A stretch of DNA of 24,528 nucleotides from an uncultured Ruminococcus sp. (GCA_900553675.1 USEH01000007.1:1-24528); one strand, 5' to 3'. Positions 15,819-23,832 are shown, counted from the first letter of the stretch. Notes: a model not told the origin generated them from the letters alone. Translations and numbers: made by a program.

Positions 15819-17184
15819 AATCCAGAAGCTTCTAGACGGTCAAAGGAAGTTTTTCCTGACCGGAAAAACCCTGCCGATAGCATACAGAAGGGAAGCTCTT
15901 AAAAAGCTTCTTAAAGCAGTTGATGATAATGAGACTCTCCTTGCCGAAGCACTTTATTCCGATTTGGGAAAGAGCTGTCAGGAAAGCTATATGTGTGAAA
16001 TCGGTCTTGTAAAGAGCGAAATCGGGTATATGCTGCGGCATATGCGCAGCTTTGCAAAGGAACACAGGGTTCACACCCCACTTGCCCAGACCCTTTCGCG
16101 GAGCTTTGTCAAGCCCTCTCCATATGGAAATGTTCTTATTATGAGTCCATGGAATTATCCTGTTTTGCTGACTCTCGAACCCTTGACCGACGCTCTTGCC
16201 GCAGGAAATACAGCTATTGTAAAGCCGAGCGCGTATTCGCCCGCCGTATCGGATGTCTTGGAGAAGCTTATAAGCGACTGTTTTCCCAAGGAGTATGTCG
16301 CCGTAGTCAAGGGCGGACGGCAGGAAAATGCCAGTCTTCTGGATTGTGACTTCAACTACATTTTCTTTACGGGAAGCAAAACGGTCGGCAAGGAGGTCAT
16401 GAGAAAAGCTTCCGAAAGGCTTATACCCATCACCTTGGAGCTTGGCGGAAAAAGCCCCTGTATCGTCGATAAATCCGCCGATATCAGGCTTGCAGCGAAA
16501 AGAATGGTATTCGGAAAGTTTGTAAATTGCGGTCAGACCTGCGTTGCTCCCGATTATATTTACTGCGACCCAAGCATAAAAGGGCGTTTGGTTGAGGAGA
16601 TAATACGCCAGATTCATAAGCAGTACGGTGAAAGTCCTCTTGACAACAAAAACTACGGCAAAATCATTTCAAAAAAGCATTATGACCGCATAACAGGGTT
16701 GATTGACTCACAAAAGACGGTGCTTGGTGGTAAATCCGACCTGCAGACCCTTCGGATTGAGCCGACAATAATGGATAACGTCAGCTGGGATGACGCCGTT
16801 ATGCAGGAGGAAATCTTCGGACCTGTCCTGCCTATTCTTGAATACAAAAGCCTTGAAGAAGCCGCGGATAAAATCAACTCGATGGATTCGCCGCTCGCTC
16901 TTTATATCTTTTCCTCGGACAAAAAGAACATCAGCTTTGTTAAAAACCGCATACAATTCGGCGGAGGATGTATCAACGACACTCTTATACACCTCGCAAC
17001 GAGCGAAATGGGCTTTGGCGGGGTAGGCGAAAGCGGCATGGGCTCCTACCATGGCAAAGCAGGATTTGACGCGTTTTCGCATAAGAAGAGCATAGTCGAC
17101 AAAAAAACTATTATCGACCTACCCATGAGATACCAGCCGTATACTAAGCTCTATGAGAAGATGATTCGCGTTTTTCTTAGGTGA
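15805..17184 (+). CDS. NAD(P)-dependent aldehyde dehydrogenase (ALDH3-like)
   Basis: The 459-residue protein oxidises an aldehyde to a carboxylate. Conserved motifs are SPWNYP (N117), the cofactor-binding FTGS (188-191), LELGGKSP with general base E212, and NCGQTCVAPDY with nucleophile C246; later come EEIFGPVLP and the oligomer region. The compact length, ALYSDLGKS start and YGNVLIMSPWNYP place it in the ALDH3/YwdH-like group acting on medium or long chain or aromatic aldehydes. The C-terminus (KLYEKMIRVFLR) is short, without a clear membrane anchor. The start overlaps the alcohol dehydrogenase end by 14 bases, with GAAAGGTGATG upstream, so the two are coupled. A strong terminator closes the operon 30 bases later. 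Confidence 0.92.
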   Translation: MEKTEIQKLLDGQRKFFLTGKTLPIAYRREALKKLLKAVDDNETLLAEALYSDLGKSCQESYMCEIGLVKSEIGYMLRHMRSFAKEHRVHTPLAQTLSRSFVKPSPYGNVLIMSPWNYPVLLTLEPLTDALAAGNTAIVKPSAYSPAVSDVLEKLISDCFPKEYVAVVKGGRQENASLLDCDFNYIFFTGSKTVGKEVMRKASERLIPITLELGGKSPCIVDKSADIRLAAKRMVFGKFVNCGQTCVAPDYIYCDPSIKGRLVEEIIRQIHKQYGESPLDNKNYGKIISKKHYDRITGLIDSQKTVLGGKSDLQTLRIEPTIMDNVSWDDAVMQEEIFGPVLPILEYKSLEEAADKINSMDSPLALYIFSSDKKNISFVKNRIQFGGGCINDTLIHLATSEMGFGGVGESGMGSYHGKAGFDAFSHKKSIVDKKTIIDLPMRYQPYTKLYEKMIRVFLR

Positions 17185-17213
17185 CGGTGGATCGGAAAAA
17201 GACTTATACATTA

Positions 17214-17259
17214 AATCGGGCGCAAAATCACTTACAGCGTGGTTTTGCGCCCGATTTTT
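17214..17259 (+). terminator. Strong intrinsic terminator of the adh-aldh operon
   Basis: An 18-base arm at 17214-17231 (AATCGGGCGCAAAATCAC) pairs with 17239-17256 with one G-U pair and a seven-base loop, followed by a T-tract to 17259. It is the longest stem in the window. Because the first arm begins with AA, it may work only weakly in the opposite direction. Confidence 0.92.
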
Positions 17260-17461
17260 GATTATATTTCATGCTGAAAGATGCCAAATGAATCGAATAT
17301 GGGTATCTTAATTAAGCATTTTCATATAGGACTCAAGGGAAATATACAATATACATATTCAACTCCCAAAGAAGTATTTTGTCAACGAATAAAAAGACGA
17401 ATGCGACATTTCACGCTAAGTCATCTCAAAAGAAAAATACCGGAAAACTTTATATCACCTC
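17260..17461. other. Intergenic stretch with no supported feature
   Basis: This stretch lies between the aldehyde dehydrogenase terminator and the MarR promoter. An open frame crosses it, but it has no ribosome binding site, its composition is non-coding-like, and it runs into the MarR gene in another frame. I see no RNA gene, repeat or operator here. Confidence 0.5.
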
Positions 17462-17490
17462 TTGACAAAAGTACGAAATCGTACTATAAT
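17462..17490 (+). promoter_or_regulatory. Consensus promoter of the marR-MATE operon
   Basis: TTGACA (17462-17467), 17 bases and TATAAT (17485-17490) match the housekeeping consensus fully. The spacer is occupied by a palindrome, so repressor and polymerase would compete. The start codon of the regulator lies 40 bases downstream. Confidence 0.88.
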
Positions 17491-17516
17491 CAATCAGCAA
17501 GTACGATTTCATACTT
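17470..17516 (+). promoter_or_regulatory. Two operators for the MarR regulator
   Basis: Operator 1 (17470-17485, AGTACGAAATCGTACT) is a perfect seven-base inverted repeat with a two-base centre between the -35 and -10. Operator 2 (17499-17516, AAGTACGATTTCATACTT) has the same half-site with one mismatch and covers the expected transcription start. Their centres are 30 bases apart, about three helical turns, so two dimers could bind the same face of the DNA. Confidence 0.8.
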
Positions 17517-17530
17517 ATGGAGGACACAAA

Positions 17531-17968
17531 ATGGACAAAAAAATCAGCGCAAGAATCCACCGAATAAACTACCTCAACGCCGAGCTAAACGCCTTGTATC
17601 ACAATGCATCTCTGAAATTAGGACTTACAGACAGCGCGTCAATCGTGCTGTATACCATTTACGACAACGGCGAAAACTGTCTGCTAAGTGAAATATATAA
17701 GCAATCCGGCATAAGCAAGCAGACCGTCAATTCTGCAATACGCAAGCTTGAAAAGGAGGACATTATCTTTTTGGAGCAGCACTCAGGCAGGGCAAAAAAA
17801 GTAGTCCTCACCGATTTGGGCAAGGACTATGTTCAAAAAACAGTTGCAAGGCTGTTTAACGCCGAAGCCGCTGCGTTTTCATCTTGGACAGAGGACGAAA
17901 TCAACGCCCACATCGGGTTCATGGAAAAGTATATAGATTCTTTCCGCGAACAGGTCAAAAATCTTTAG
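17531..17968 (+). CDS. MarR-family transcriptional regulator, likely autorepressor of the efflux operon
   Basis: The 145-residue protein is a winged helix-turn-helix dimer of the MarR family. The recognition region is LLSEIYKQSGISKQTVNSAIRKLEKEDII, followed by a wing (EQHSGRAKKVVLTDLGKDYV) and C-terminal dimerisation helices. The ATG at 17531 is chosen over upstream frame codons because GGAGGA (17519-17524) precedes it and the frame upstream passes through the promoter. It lies 29 bases before a MATE transporter gene. The usual logic applies: a ligand releases the repressor from its operators, which raises expression of regulator and pump. The ligand is not predictable from sequence. Confidence 0.9.
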   Translation: MDKKISARIHRINYLNAELNALYHNASLKLGLTDSASIVLYTIYDNGENCLLSEIYKQSGISKQTVNSAIRKLEKEDIIFLEQHSGRAKKVVLTDLGKDYVQKTVARLFNAEAAAFSSWTEDEINAHIGFMEKYIDSFREQVKNL

Positions 17969-17997
17969 AATTGATATTTGGAGACATACGATATACT

Positions 17998-19332
17998 ATG
18001 AAAATTCAACTTTCAGATCACTTTACATATGGTAAGCTTATACGCTTTACCATTCCGTCCATCGCCATGATGATATTCACCTCGATTTATGGCGTGGTTG
18101 ACGGATTTTTCGTATCAAACTTTGCAGGAAAAACACCCTTTTCGGCAGTCAACCTGATAATGCCGTTTCTGATGATTCTGGCGACGGTCGGCTTTATGTT
18201 CGGAACAGGCGGCACAGCCATAGTCGCCAAAACCTTCGGCGAGGGCGACAAGGAAAAAGCAAACGAATACTTCTCACTCTTTATCTATGTTGCGTTTGCC
18301 TTGGGAATTGTTTTCGCGATATTGGGCATAGCATTTATCCGACCGATATCCGCTCTGCTCGGAGCGGAAGGGGAACTGCTCGAAGACTGCGTTGTTTACG
18401 CCCGGGTTATTCTTATCGCTCTGCCGTTTTATGTGCTTCAACTGCTATTTCAGAGCTTCTTTCCGGCAGCTGAGAAACCGCAGCTCGGTCTTGCTGTAAC
18501 TGTTTTGTCGGGAGTTACAAACATGGTTCTCGACGCCGTCCTCGTAATCCTCCTGCCTCAGGAATACAAGCTCGTTGGCGCGGCAATTGCAACGGCTATG
18601 AGCCAGTTTGTCGGCGGAGTCATCCCGCTAATTTACTTTTTCCGCAAGAACAGCAGTATTCTTCGCCTTGGCAAGACGAAGTTCGACGGCAGGGCAATCC
18701 TGAAAGCCTGTACAAACGGTTCTTCGGAATTTATGAGCAACGTTTCAATGAGCGTTGTTGGTATGCTCTATAATATACAGCTTCTGAAATATGCCGGAGA
18801 AAACGGTGTTGCCGCCTATGGCGTGATGATGTATGTAAGCATGATTTTCTCCGCGGCTTTTATAGGATACTCCATCGGCGTGGCTCCGGTCATCAGCTAT
18901 CACAACGGCGCGCAGAATTATAAGGAATCTAAAGGACTTTTCCGCCAAAGCCTGATTATTATAGGTATATTCGGTATCAGCATGGTTTTAGCAGCAGAAA
19001 TAACGGCTCTGCCACTCTCAAAAATCTTCGTCGGATATGACGCAGAGCTTTTGTCGCTGACCGTATCGGGATACAGGATATTTGCAGTGTCCTTCATATT
19101 TATGGGCTTTGCCATTTTCAGTTCGGGTTTCTTTACCGCCCTGAACGACGGCTTAACCTCTGCGCTGATATCCTTCCTGCGAACACTTGTATTCCAGACA
19201 GCCGCAGTTATGCTCCTTCCTCTGCTTTGGGGAATCGACGGCGTCTGGATTTCGATTGTAGTTGCCGAAGCAATGGCGGTGGTTATTTCTGCGGTGTTTC
19301 TTGGTATCAGGCAGAAGGATTATCATTATTGA
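17998..19332 (+). CDS. MATE-family multidrug/metabolite efflux transporter
   Basis: The protein is 444 residues from the ATG at 17998, with about 12 membrane segments in two similar halves. It shows the MATE-type N-terminal pattern (IPSIAMMIFTSIYGVVDGFFVSNFAGKTPFSAVNLIMPF) and the GFMFGTGGTAIVAKTFGEGDKEKANEYFS loop. Relatives export drugs, cationic compounds or metabolites using a Na+ or H+ gradient. A longer frame from 17884 overlaps the MarR gene and lacks transporter-like sequence, so the later start is preferred although its GGAG (17980-17983) is 14 bases away. Its position directly after marR under one promoter implies substrate-induced efflux. The VDGFFVSNF motif places it in the DinF/NorM-related bacterial branch; the substrate is unknown. 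Confidence 0.9.
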   Translation: MKIQLSDHFTYGKLIRFTIPSIAMMIFTSIYGVVDGFFVSNFAGKTPFSAVNLIMPFLMILATVGFMFGTGGTAIVAKTFGEGDKEKANEYFSLFIYVAFALGIVFAILGIAFIRPISALLGAEGELLEDCVVYARVILIALPFYVLQLLFQSFFPAAEKPQLGLAVTVLSGVTNMVLDAVLVILLPQEYKLVGAAIATAMSQFVGGVIPLIYFFRKNSSILRLGKTKFDGRAILKACTNGSSEFMSNVSMSVVGMLYNIQLLKYAGENGVAAYGVMMYVSMIFSAAFIGYSIGVAPVISYHNGAQNYKESKGLFRQSLIIIGIFGISMVLAAEITALPLSKIFVGYDAELLSLTVSGYRIFAVSFIFMGFAIFSSGFFTALNDGLTSALISFLRTLVFQTAAVMLLPLLWGIDGVWISIVVAEAMAVVISAVFLGIRQKDYHY

Positions 19333-19407
19333 AAATGTGATTTTGCAAATGAAGGCTATATTATCACGTGCTAAGCCATGTATATTTTGAGAACTGAACA
19401 TCATAAA

Positions 19408-19614
19408 TCATACATCATAGTCCTTGCGAATGTTATTAAAAACTCTTTTAGCGCTTTTTGCTCTTCCAGCCGTAATATCCGCATATCCTTTCTCCAGTTC
19501 TGCATTCAATTGTTCGTCGGTTAAAGCACCAATACTAATTGTTCTCGCAGAAGGCAGCCCAACCTCAAGCAGATATTTTATATAGCTATGATTATATAAT
19601 ATTTCTCTTGACAT
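19408..19614 (-). CDS. Small RelB-antitoxin-like ORF, possibly a remnant
   Basis: The minus-strand ORF of 68 residues from the ATG at 19614 has GGAG five bases upstream. A longer version starting at 19686 would run through the recombinase promoter with a hydrophobic, unlikely N-terminus. The C-terminal 40 residues (LTDEQLNAELEKGYADITAG, then SAKRVFNNIRKDYDV) resemble the C-terminal toxin-wrapping tail of RelB/DinJ antitoxins. The N-terminus does not look like a complete ribbon-helix-helix domain, and no toxin gene follows. It may be a degraded toxin-antitoxin unit or a small solo antitoxin. Its start codon overlaps the -35 box of the oppositely oriented recombinase gene. Confidence 0.45.
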   Translation of the reverse strand: MSREILYNHSYIKYLLEVGLPSARTISIGALTDEQLNAELEKGYADITAGRAKSAKRVFNNIRKDYDV

Positions 19615-19635
19615 CTCAGCTCCATATGCTATAAT
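19608..19635 (+). promoter_or_regulatory. Promoter of the serine recombinase gene
   Basis: TTGACA (19608-19613), a 16-base spacer and TATAAT (19630-19635) lie 43 bases before the recombinase start. The -35 coincides with the first codon of the minus-strand RelB-like ORF, so transcription in one direction should interfere with the other. Confidence 0.75.
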
Positions 19636-19678
19636 AAGAAGTAACAGAAAGCAATCCACGCCACAGAGAGGTGCAAAC

Positions 19679-21214
19679 ATGAACATAGCCGCCTACTGCC
19701 GGGTCTCAACCGACAAAGAGGATCAGCTCAACAGCCTTGAAGCGCAGAAAAAATTCTTTCAGGAGTACTGCGCCAAAACCAACGACAACTTAGTCCGCCT
19801 CTATGCCGACGAGGGCATTTCAGGCACTAAAACAAAAAACCGCAAAGAGTTTTTAAAGATGATGTCAGACGCCGAGCATGGCTTGTTCCAGATGGTTGTA
19901 GTAAAGGATATATCCCGCTTCGCAAGAAACACCGTTGACCTTTTGCAGAATATCCGAAAGCTGAGATCCATGGGTATCGAAACGCAGTTCCTCACTGCAA
20001 ACATGACAAGTATGGGCAACAGCGAATTTGTGCTTACGGTCTTCGGCGCCCTCGCGCAGGAAGAAAGCAATAACACCTCAAAGCGTGTAAAGTTCGGCAA
20101 AAAGATAAATGCCGAAAAGGGCAGGGTGCCGAATATTGTCTTCGGCTACGATAAAACCATCGGCGATTATTTTAATCTTACGATTAATCAGGAAGAAGCC
20201 GAGGTAGTGCGGCAGATTTTCAGATGGTACACCGAGGATGGCTATGGCGCGTCGAAAATATCGGGTATGCTAAACGAGAGGAAGATCCGCACAAAGCGTA
20301 ACTGCCTGTGGACACAGAATGCCGTCTGCCGGATACTCACTAACGAGATTTATATCGGCAGAGTAGTCAACGGAAAGCAGGAGGTTGCCGATTTTCTGAC
20401 CGGCAGGAGAGAGGAAAAGGACTCGCAGGACTGGATAGTTGTGGACAAGCCCGAACTTAAAATCATTGAGCCGGAGACCTTCAACAAGGTTCAGTATATC
20501 CTCAGCGAGCGCAGCAAGGCTTTTAAGATGACAAGCGAGCGGCACAGCAACCAGTACCTGTTCTCAACGCTTATCAAGTGCAAGGAATGCGGCTGGTCGT
20601 TTCGCAGGACGGTTCGCACATACAAAAACACCTATGTCCGCTGGGTCTGTTCAGGTCATAATATGCGGGGAGCAAATAGCTGTCCTAATAAAATAGCTCT
20701 CGATGAGGACGAGCTTGTCAATGTCCTGCAAGAGTATTTCACCAATCTTCTTAAGGATAAAAAGAACGTAATTCGTCGGGTTGTCAGCGAGTTTGAAAGG
20801 GTATATAAGGCGAAGGACGATAACATCAATCTTGAAAAGGAGCTTACAGCAAAGCTTGATAAGCTTAAAAGATCCCGCCAGAAATATATGGATATGTATA
20901 CCGACGACCTCATCACCCGTGAGGAGCTGAATGATAAAATCGGCGGCTCGCTAAAGGAAATCGAGCGGCTTGAAAATGAGCTTAAAGTGGTGTCCTACCA
21001 CCTGACACGCGGTGAGCAGCTTGAAGGAATCCTTAACAATACCTTTAAAGCGCTTGAAGATGTCTCCGATGTTAAAAGCATGACAAACACACAGCTAAAA
21101 AAGCTTCTCCAGAAAATCGAGGTCGATAAGGAAGGCAATATCGACATTTATCTTAGACTTTTCGGCGACTTGGGGCTTGATGAGACCGTTCTAATTTGTG
21201 ACGACCATACATAA
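19679..21214 (+). CDS. Large serine recombinase (resolvase/invertase family integrase)
   Basis: The 511-residue protein cuts and rejoins DNA through a serine covalent intermediate. The N-terminal catalytic domain (1-145) has nucleophile S10 in YCRVSTDKEDQ, plus KDISRFARN and the ALAQEESNNTSKRVKFG helix. The recombinase domain follows at about 155-255 (GYGASKISGMLNERKIRTK and TNEIYIGRVVNGKQEV). A zinc ribbon at about 298-340 shows CKECGW, then a later Cys pair. A coiled coil spans about 355-450. GAGAGGTG precedes the ATG. It is full length and looks active. No cargo genes or paired attachment repeats are recognisable around it, so it may be the integration gene of a small or decayed element, or control a local DNA switch. 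Confidence 0.92.
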   Translation: MNIAAYCRVSTDKEDQLNSLEAQKKFFQEYCAKTNDNLVRLYADEGISGTKTKNRKEFLKMMSDAEHGLFQMVVVKDISRFARNTVDLLQNIRKLRSMGIETQFLTANMTSMGNSEFVLTVFGALAQEESNNTSKRVKFGKKINAEKGRVPNIVFGYDKTIGDYFNLTINQEEAEVVRQIFRWYTEDGYGASKISGMLNERKIRTKRNCLWTQNAVCRILTNEIYIGRVVNGKQEVADFLTGRREEKDSQDWIVVDKPELKIIEPETFNKVQYILSERSKAFKMTSERHSNQYLFSTLIKCKECGWSFRRTVRTYKNTYVRWVCSGHNMRGANSCPNKIALDEDELVNVLQEYFTNLLKDKKNVIRRVVSEFERVYKAKDDNINLEKELTAKLDKLKRSRQKYMDMYTDDLITREELNDKIGGSLKEIERLENELKVVSYHLTRGEQLEGILNNTFKALEDVSDVKSMTNTQLKKLLQKIEVDKEGNIDIYLRLFGDLGLDETVLICDDHT

Positions 21215-21356
21215 AGATGTAAGCGAACGTTTAAAGACGGTTAAGCCGTCCTTGTATAAAGAGGTAAAGGTAATTTTAGACATCAACAAGCAGGAGCGGC
21301 ATATCCGCGGAGGAGAAGCCACAAAAAGAAAATATGAAATGGCGGCTATGAAATAG
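21198..21356 (+). CDS. Short basic ORF overlapping the recombinase end
   Basis: A 52-residue frame starts at the GTG at 21198, the only start after an in-frame stop, and overlaps the last 17 bases of the recombinase gene. It is Lys/Arg-rich (IHKDVSERLKTVKPSLYKEV, then KQERHIRGGEATKRKYEM), with a pattern like a small DNA-binding or recombination accessory protein. No strong ribosome binding site is seen, so translation would depend on coupling to the recombinase. It could also be the remnant of a longer gene. I do not recognise the family. Confidence 0.45.
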   Translation: MTTIHKDVSERLKTVKPSLYKEVKVILDINKQERHIRGGEATKRKYEMAAMK

Positions 21357-21373
21357 TTGCCGCCGCACAATTC

Positions 21374-21404
21374 GCCCTATTGATTCCTTTGATATCAGTA
21401 GGGC
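21374..21404. terminator. Terminator hairpin after the recombinase locus
   Basis: GCCCTATTGAT (21374-21384) pairs with ATCAGTAGGGC (21394-21404), 11 positions with one G-U pair and a nine-base loop, followed by AAAAATTTT. The T-run is offset by the A-run, so efficiency in the plus direction is uncertain. Confidence 0.6.
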
Positions 21405-21423
21405 AAAAATTTTGGTTATACCG

Positions 21424-21452
21424 TTGACGTATGATGGAAAAAATGCTATTAT
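21424..21452 (+). promoter_or_regulatory. Promoter of the DUF1538 / P-II operon
   Basis: TTGACG (21424-21429), 17 bases and TATTAT (21447-21452) lie 44 bases before the start codon. Each box differs from consensus at one position. No palindrome overlaps it, unlike the two MarR-linked promoters nearby. Confidence 0.75.
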
Positions 21453-21496
21453 AGTATTAACGTTTTAAATCAGCAGGGAACAGGAGTGAAAACACT

Positions 21497-23023
21497 ATGC
21501 CGCACCGCAACGCGCTAAAGGAAAAGCTTCAGGAATCAGTGCTTTCGGTTTTGCCGATAACGCTTATCGTTGCGGCACTTTGTATATTTTTCGTGCCTGT
21601 AAGCAGTGGGCTGATGCTTTCATTCCTTGTCGGCTCTGTGATGATAATTTTTGGAATGGCACTGTTCACTCTCGGAGCAGACCTTTCCATGATGCAGATA
21701 GGCAACCAGATAGGCGCAAAGATGACAAAATCGCGCAAGCTCTGGCTGATACTTTCTTTAAGCTTAATTCTGGGAATAGCGATAACAGTTGCCGAGCCTG
21801 ATTTGCAGGTTCTTGCAGCCAACGCCCCTGAAATTGATAGTTTAATGCTTGTAATAACCGTTTCGGTGGGAGTAGGTCTTTTCCTGATGCTAAGCATGGT
21901 AAGAATCCTTTTCGGAATCCCGCTTAAGTGGATGCTGATTGTGTTCTATGCGCTCGTGTTTGTGTTGTCGGCGTTCTCGGATAAAAGCTTCCTTTCTGTC
22001 GCGTTCGATTCGGGAGGAGTCACCACCGGACCTATGACCGTTCCTTTCATAATGGCTCTGGGCGTGGGCGTCGCCTCAATACGAAGCGACAGCAAGGCAA
22101 AGTCGGATAGCTTCGGTCTTGTAGCTCTTTGCTCTATAGGACCAATTCTTGCCGTGCTGATTCTTGGAATGATATACCCAACCGATTCGCAGTCGTCGTC
22201 ATCGATAATAATAAATGAGTTTAACCACACCGTAGACCTCGGAATGGGATATTTAAAGGCTTTGCCCGACTATATCAAAGAGGTTGCAATTGCGCTTCTG
22301 CCTATATTCGTTTTCTTTTTGCTCTTTCAAATTATTTCGCTGCGTCTCAAAAAGAAAATGCTTTTAAAGATTTTAGTTGGAATCCTGTTTACATATTTCG
22401 GACTTGTTATGTTCCTTACCGGCGTAAACGTCGGATTCTCCTCACTTGGATATGTTCTTGGCGGAGCTATGATAGGTTCCGGCTTCAAATGGCTTATTAT
22501 CCCTCTTGCAATGCTTTTAGGATGGTTCATAATCAACGCCGAGCCTGCCGTGCACGTCCTCACAAAGCAGGTAACCGAGCTGAGCGCCGGTGCTATCTCT
22601 GAGCGCGTGATGAAGCAGACCCTTTCAATTGCCATAGCCGCCGCAATGGGTATCGCAATGATAAGGGTGCTTACCGGAGTTTCTATTCTGTGGTTTATGA
22701 TTCCCGGATACCTTGTCGCTCTGGGACTTACCTTCTTTGTAGACCCAACCTTCACGGCAATAGCCTTCGACGCCGGCGGAGTTGCTTCCGGTCCTCTTAC
22801 GGCAACCTTCATGCTTCCGTTTGCCATGGGCGTTTGCAATGCTGAGGGCGGAAATATCATGACCGACGCTTTTGGCCTGGTAGCCATGGTTGCCATGATG
22901 CCGCTTATAACCGTTCAGATAATGGGCGCTATAGCAAAGATTAAATCCCGCAGAGCAAAGGATGTCAATATTTACGACGATTACGGTCAGGACGAAATCA
23001 TCGAGCTTTGGGAAGCGGCATAA
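21497..23023 (+). CDS. DUF1538 family membrane protein with two internal repeats
   Basis: The 508-residue integral membrane protein has about 12-14 hydrophobic segments. It is built from two DUF1538 halves. Each half has a VAEPDLQVLA or NAEPAVHVL motif and a glycine-rich re-entrant-like loop: AFDSGGVTTGPMTVPF in the first half, AFDAGGVASGPLTATF in the second, each followed by a D-x-F-G-L-V-A segment. This architecture suggests an inverted- or tandem-repeat transporter or channel; the transported solute is unknown. The next gene encodes a P-II-like protein 50 bases downstream, a pairing that recalls AmtB with GlnK or SbtA with SbtB, where a P-II trimer gates the transporter. GGGAACAGGAG precedes the start. 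Confidence 0.85.
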   Translation: MPHRNALKEKLQESVLSVLPITLIVAALCIFFVPVSSGLMLSFLVGSVMIIFGMALFTLGADLSMMQIGNQIGAKMTKSRKLWLILSLSLILGIAITVAEPDLQVLAANAPEIDSLMLVITVSVGVGLFLMLSMVRILFGIPLKWMLIVFYALVFVLSAFSDKSFLSVAFDSGGVTTGPMTVPFIMALGVGVASIRSDSKAKSDSFGLVALCSIGPILAVLILGMIYPTDSQSSSSIIINEFNHTVDLGMGYLKALPDYIKEVAIALLPIFVFFLLFQIISLRLKKKMLLKILVGILFTYFGLVMFLTGVNVGFSSLGYVLGGAMIGSGFKWLIIPLAMLLGWFIINAEPAVHVLTKQVTELSAGAISERVMKQTLSIAIAAAMGIAMIRVLTGVSILWFMIPGYLVALGLTFFVDPTFTAIAFDAGGVASGPLTATFMLPFAMGVCNAEGGNIMTDAFGLVAMVAMMPLITVQIMGAIAKIKSRRAKDVNIYDDYGQDEIIELWEAA

Positions 23024-23073
23024 TATTAATATGGTCTTGTTATTAGCTGTAAGCGAAAGGAGTGGTAAAAAAT

Positions 23074-23745
23074 ATGGAATTATACTATGTTTTCAGCATT
23101 GTTGACCGAAGCGAGTCCAAAAAGCTGATATCCATTCTCGAAGGCTTGCAGCTTTCGGTTATAATTTCAAATCTGGGAAGGGGAACGGCAAAATCTGAAC
23201 ATCTTTCGCTTTACGACCTTGAGCCCAGTGAAAAGGCGATTGTTGTCACGGTCGCAAACGCTTCGTCTGCAAAACAGCTTATAAGGCAGGCAAAGCGCAA
23301 GCTGTTTATAGATATCCCCGGAAACGGAATCATGATGACGGTGCCGATAAAAAGTGTTGGCGGTGGAAGAACACTTGCATATATTTCAGACGGTCAAAGC
23401 TTAGGAGGTGCGTTACCCAATATGGAATTTGAACACGAGCTTATAGTGGTAATACTCAACGAGGGTCACTCGGACACGGTTATGGACGCTGCCCGCGCCG
23501 CCGGAGCAGGCGGAGGAACAGTCTTCCACGCCAAAGGAACGGGCAGGGCTAAGTCTGAAAAGTTCTTCGGGGTATCGCTCGCAGAGGAAAAGGATATGAT
23601 ATATATTCTCGCGCCGACAGGCAAAAAATCCGCTATAATGAAGGCTATAACCTCTTCATGCGGGGCAGGAACTCAGGCAGGTGCAATATGCTTCTCGCTG
23701 CCGGTGTCCGAGGTTGCCGGTCTGCGGCGGCTTGACGAGGAATAG
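23074..23745 (+). CDS. Tandem P-II-like signalling protein paired with the DUF1538 transporter
   Basis: The 223-residue protein consists of two ferredoxin-like P-II-type domains, about residues 1-100 and 118-223. Each half contains a GxGxAKSE signature (GRGTAKSEH and GTGRAKSEKFFG) and a later strand ending in a glycine-rich loop (KSVGGGRTL and CGAGTQAG). P-II proteins sense nucleotides and metabolites and bind transporters or enzymes. Here the two halves would form a pseudo-dimeric subunit in place of a single-domain trimer. The ATG at 23074 is chosen over the GTG at 23062 because the GTG overlaps the AAAGGAG site at 23056-23062. It is the second gene of an operon and is followed by a strong terminator. 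Direct regulation of the DUF1538 protein is inferred from pairing. Confidence 0.85.
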   Translation: MELYYVFSIVDRSESKKLISILEGLQLSVIISNLGRGTAKSEHLSLYDLEPSEKAIVVTVANASSAKQLIRQAKRKLFIDIPGNGIMMTVPIKSVGGGRTLAYISDGQSLGGALPNMEFEHELIVVILNEGHSDTVMDAARAAGAGGGTVFHAKGTGRAKSEKFFGVSLAEEKDMIYILAPTGKKSAIMKAITSSCGAGTQAGAICFSLPVSEVAGLRRLDEE

Positions 23746-23759
23746 GAATATTGCGCAAC

Positions 23760-23790
23760 GCCGTCCGAACTAATCCGGACGGCAGTTTTT
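23760..23790 (+). terminator. Intrinsic terminator of the DUF1538 / P-II operon
   Basis: GCCGTCCG (23760-23767) and CGGACGGC (23776-23783) form a perfect eight-base GC-rich stem with an eight-base loop, followed by AG and five T residues. It separates this operon from the MarR gene promoter directly downstream. Confidence 0.93.
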
Positions 23791-23803
23791 ATATGATTTA
23801 TTG

Positions 23804-23832
23804 TTGACAAGTCAATATCTTGGAGTTATAAT
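23804..23832 (+). promoter_or_regulatory. Consensus promoter and operator of the second marR gene
   Basis: TTGACA (23804-23809), 17 bases and TATAAT (23827-23832) match consensus fully. TTGAC-AA-GTCAA (23804-23815) is a perfect palindrome on the -35. Over 18 bases centred here the sequence matches the adh-aldh operator at 15 positions in the same register relative to the -35. Confidence 0.83.

Noticed and set aside
15832..16617. 261-residue minus-strand ORF within the aldehyde dehydrogenase gene
   Set aside because: The plus-strand gene has complete catalytic motifs; the antisense frame is open only because of codon bias.
22327..22896. 189-residue minus-strand ORF in the DUF1538 gene
   Set aside because: Its low-complexity Pro/Ser/Thr/Ile composition is the mirror of membrane-protein codons, with no start signal.
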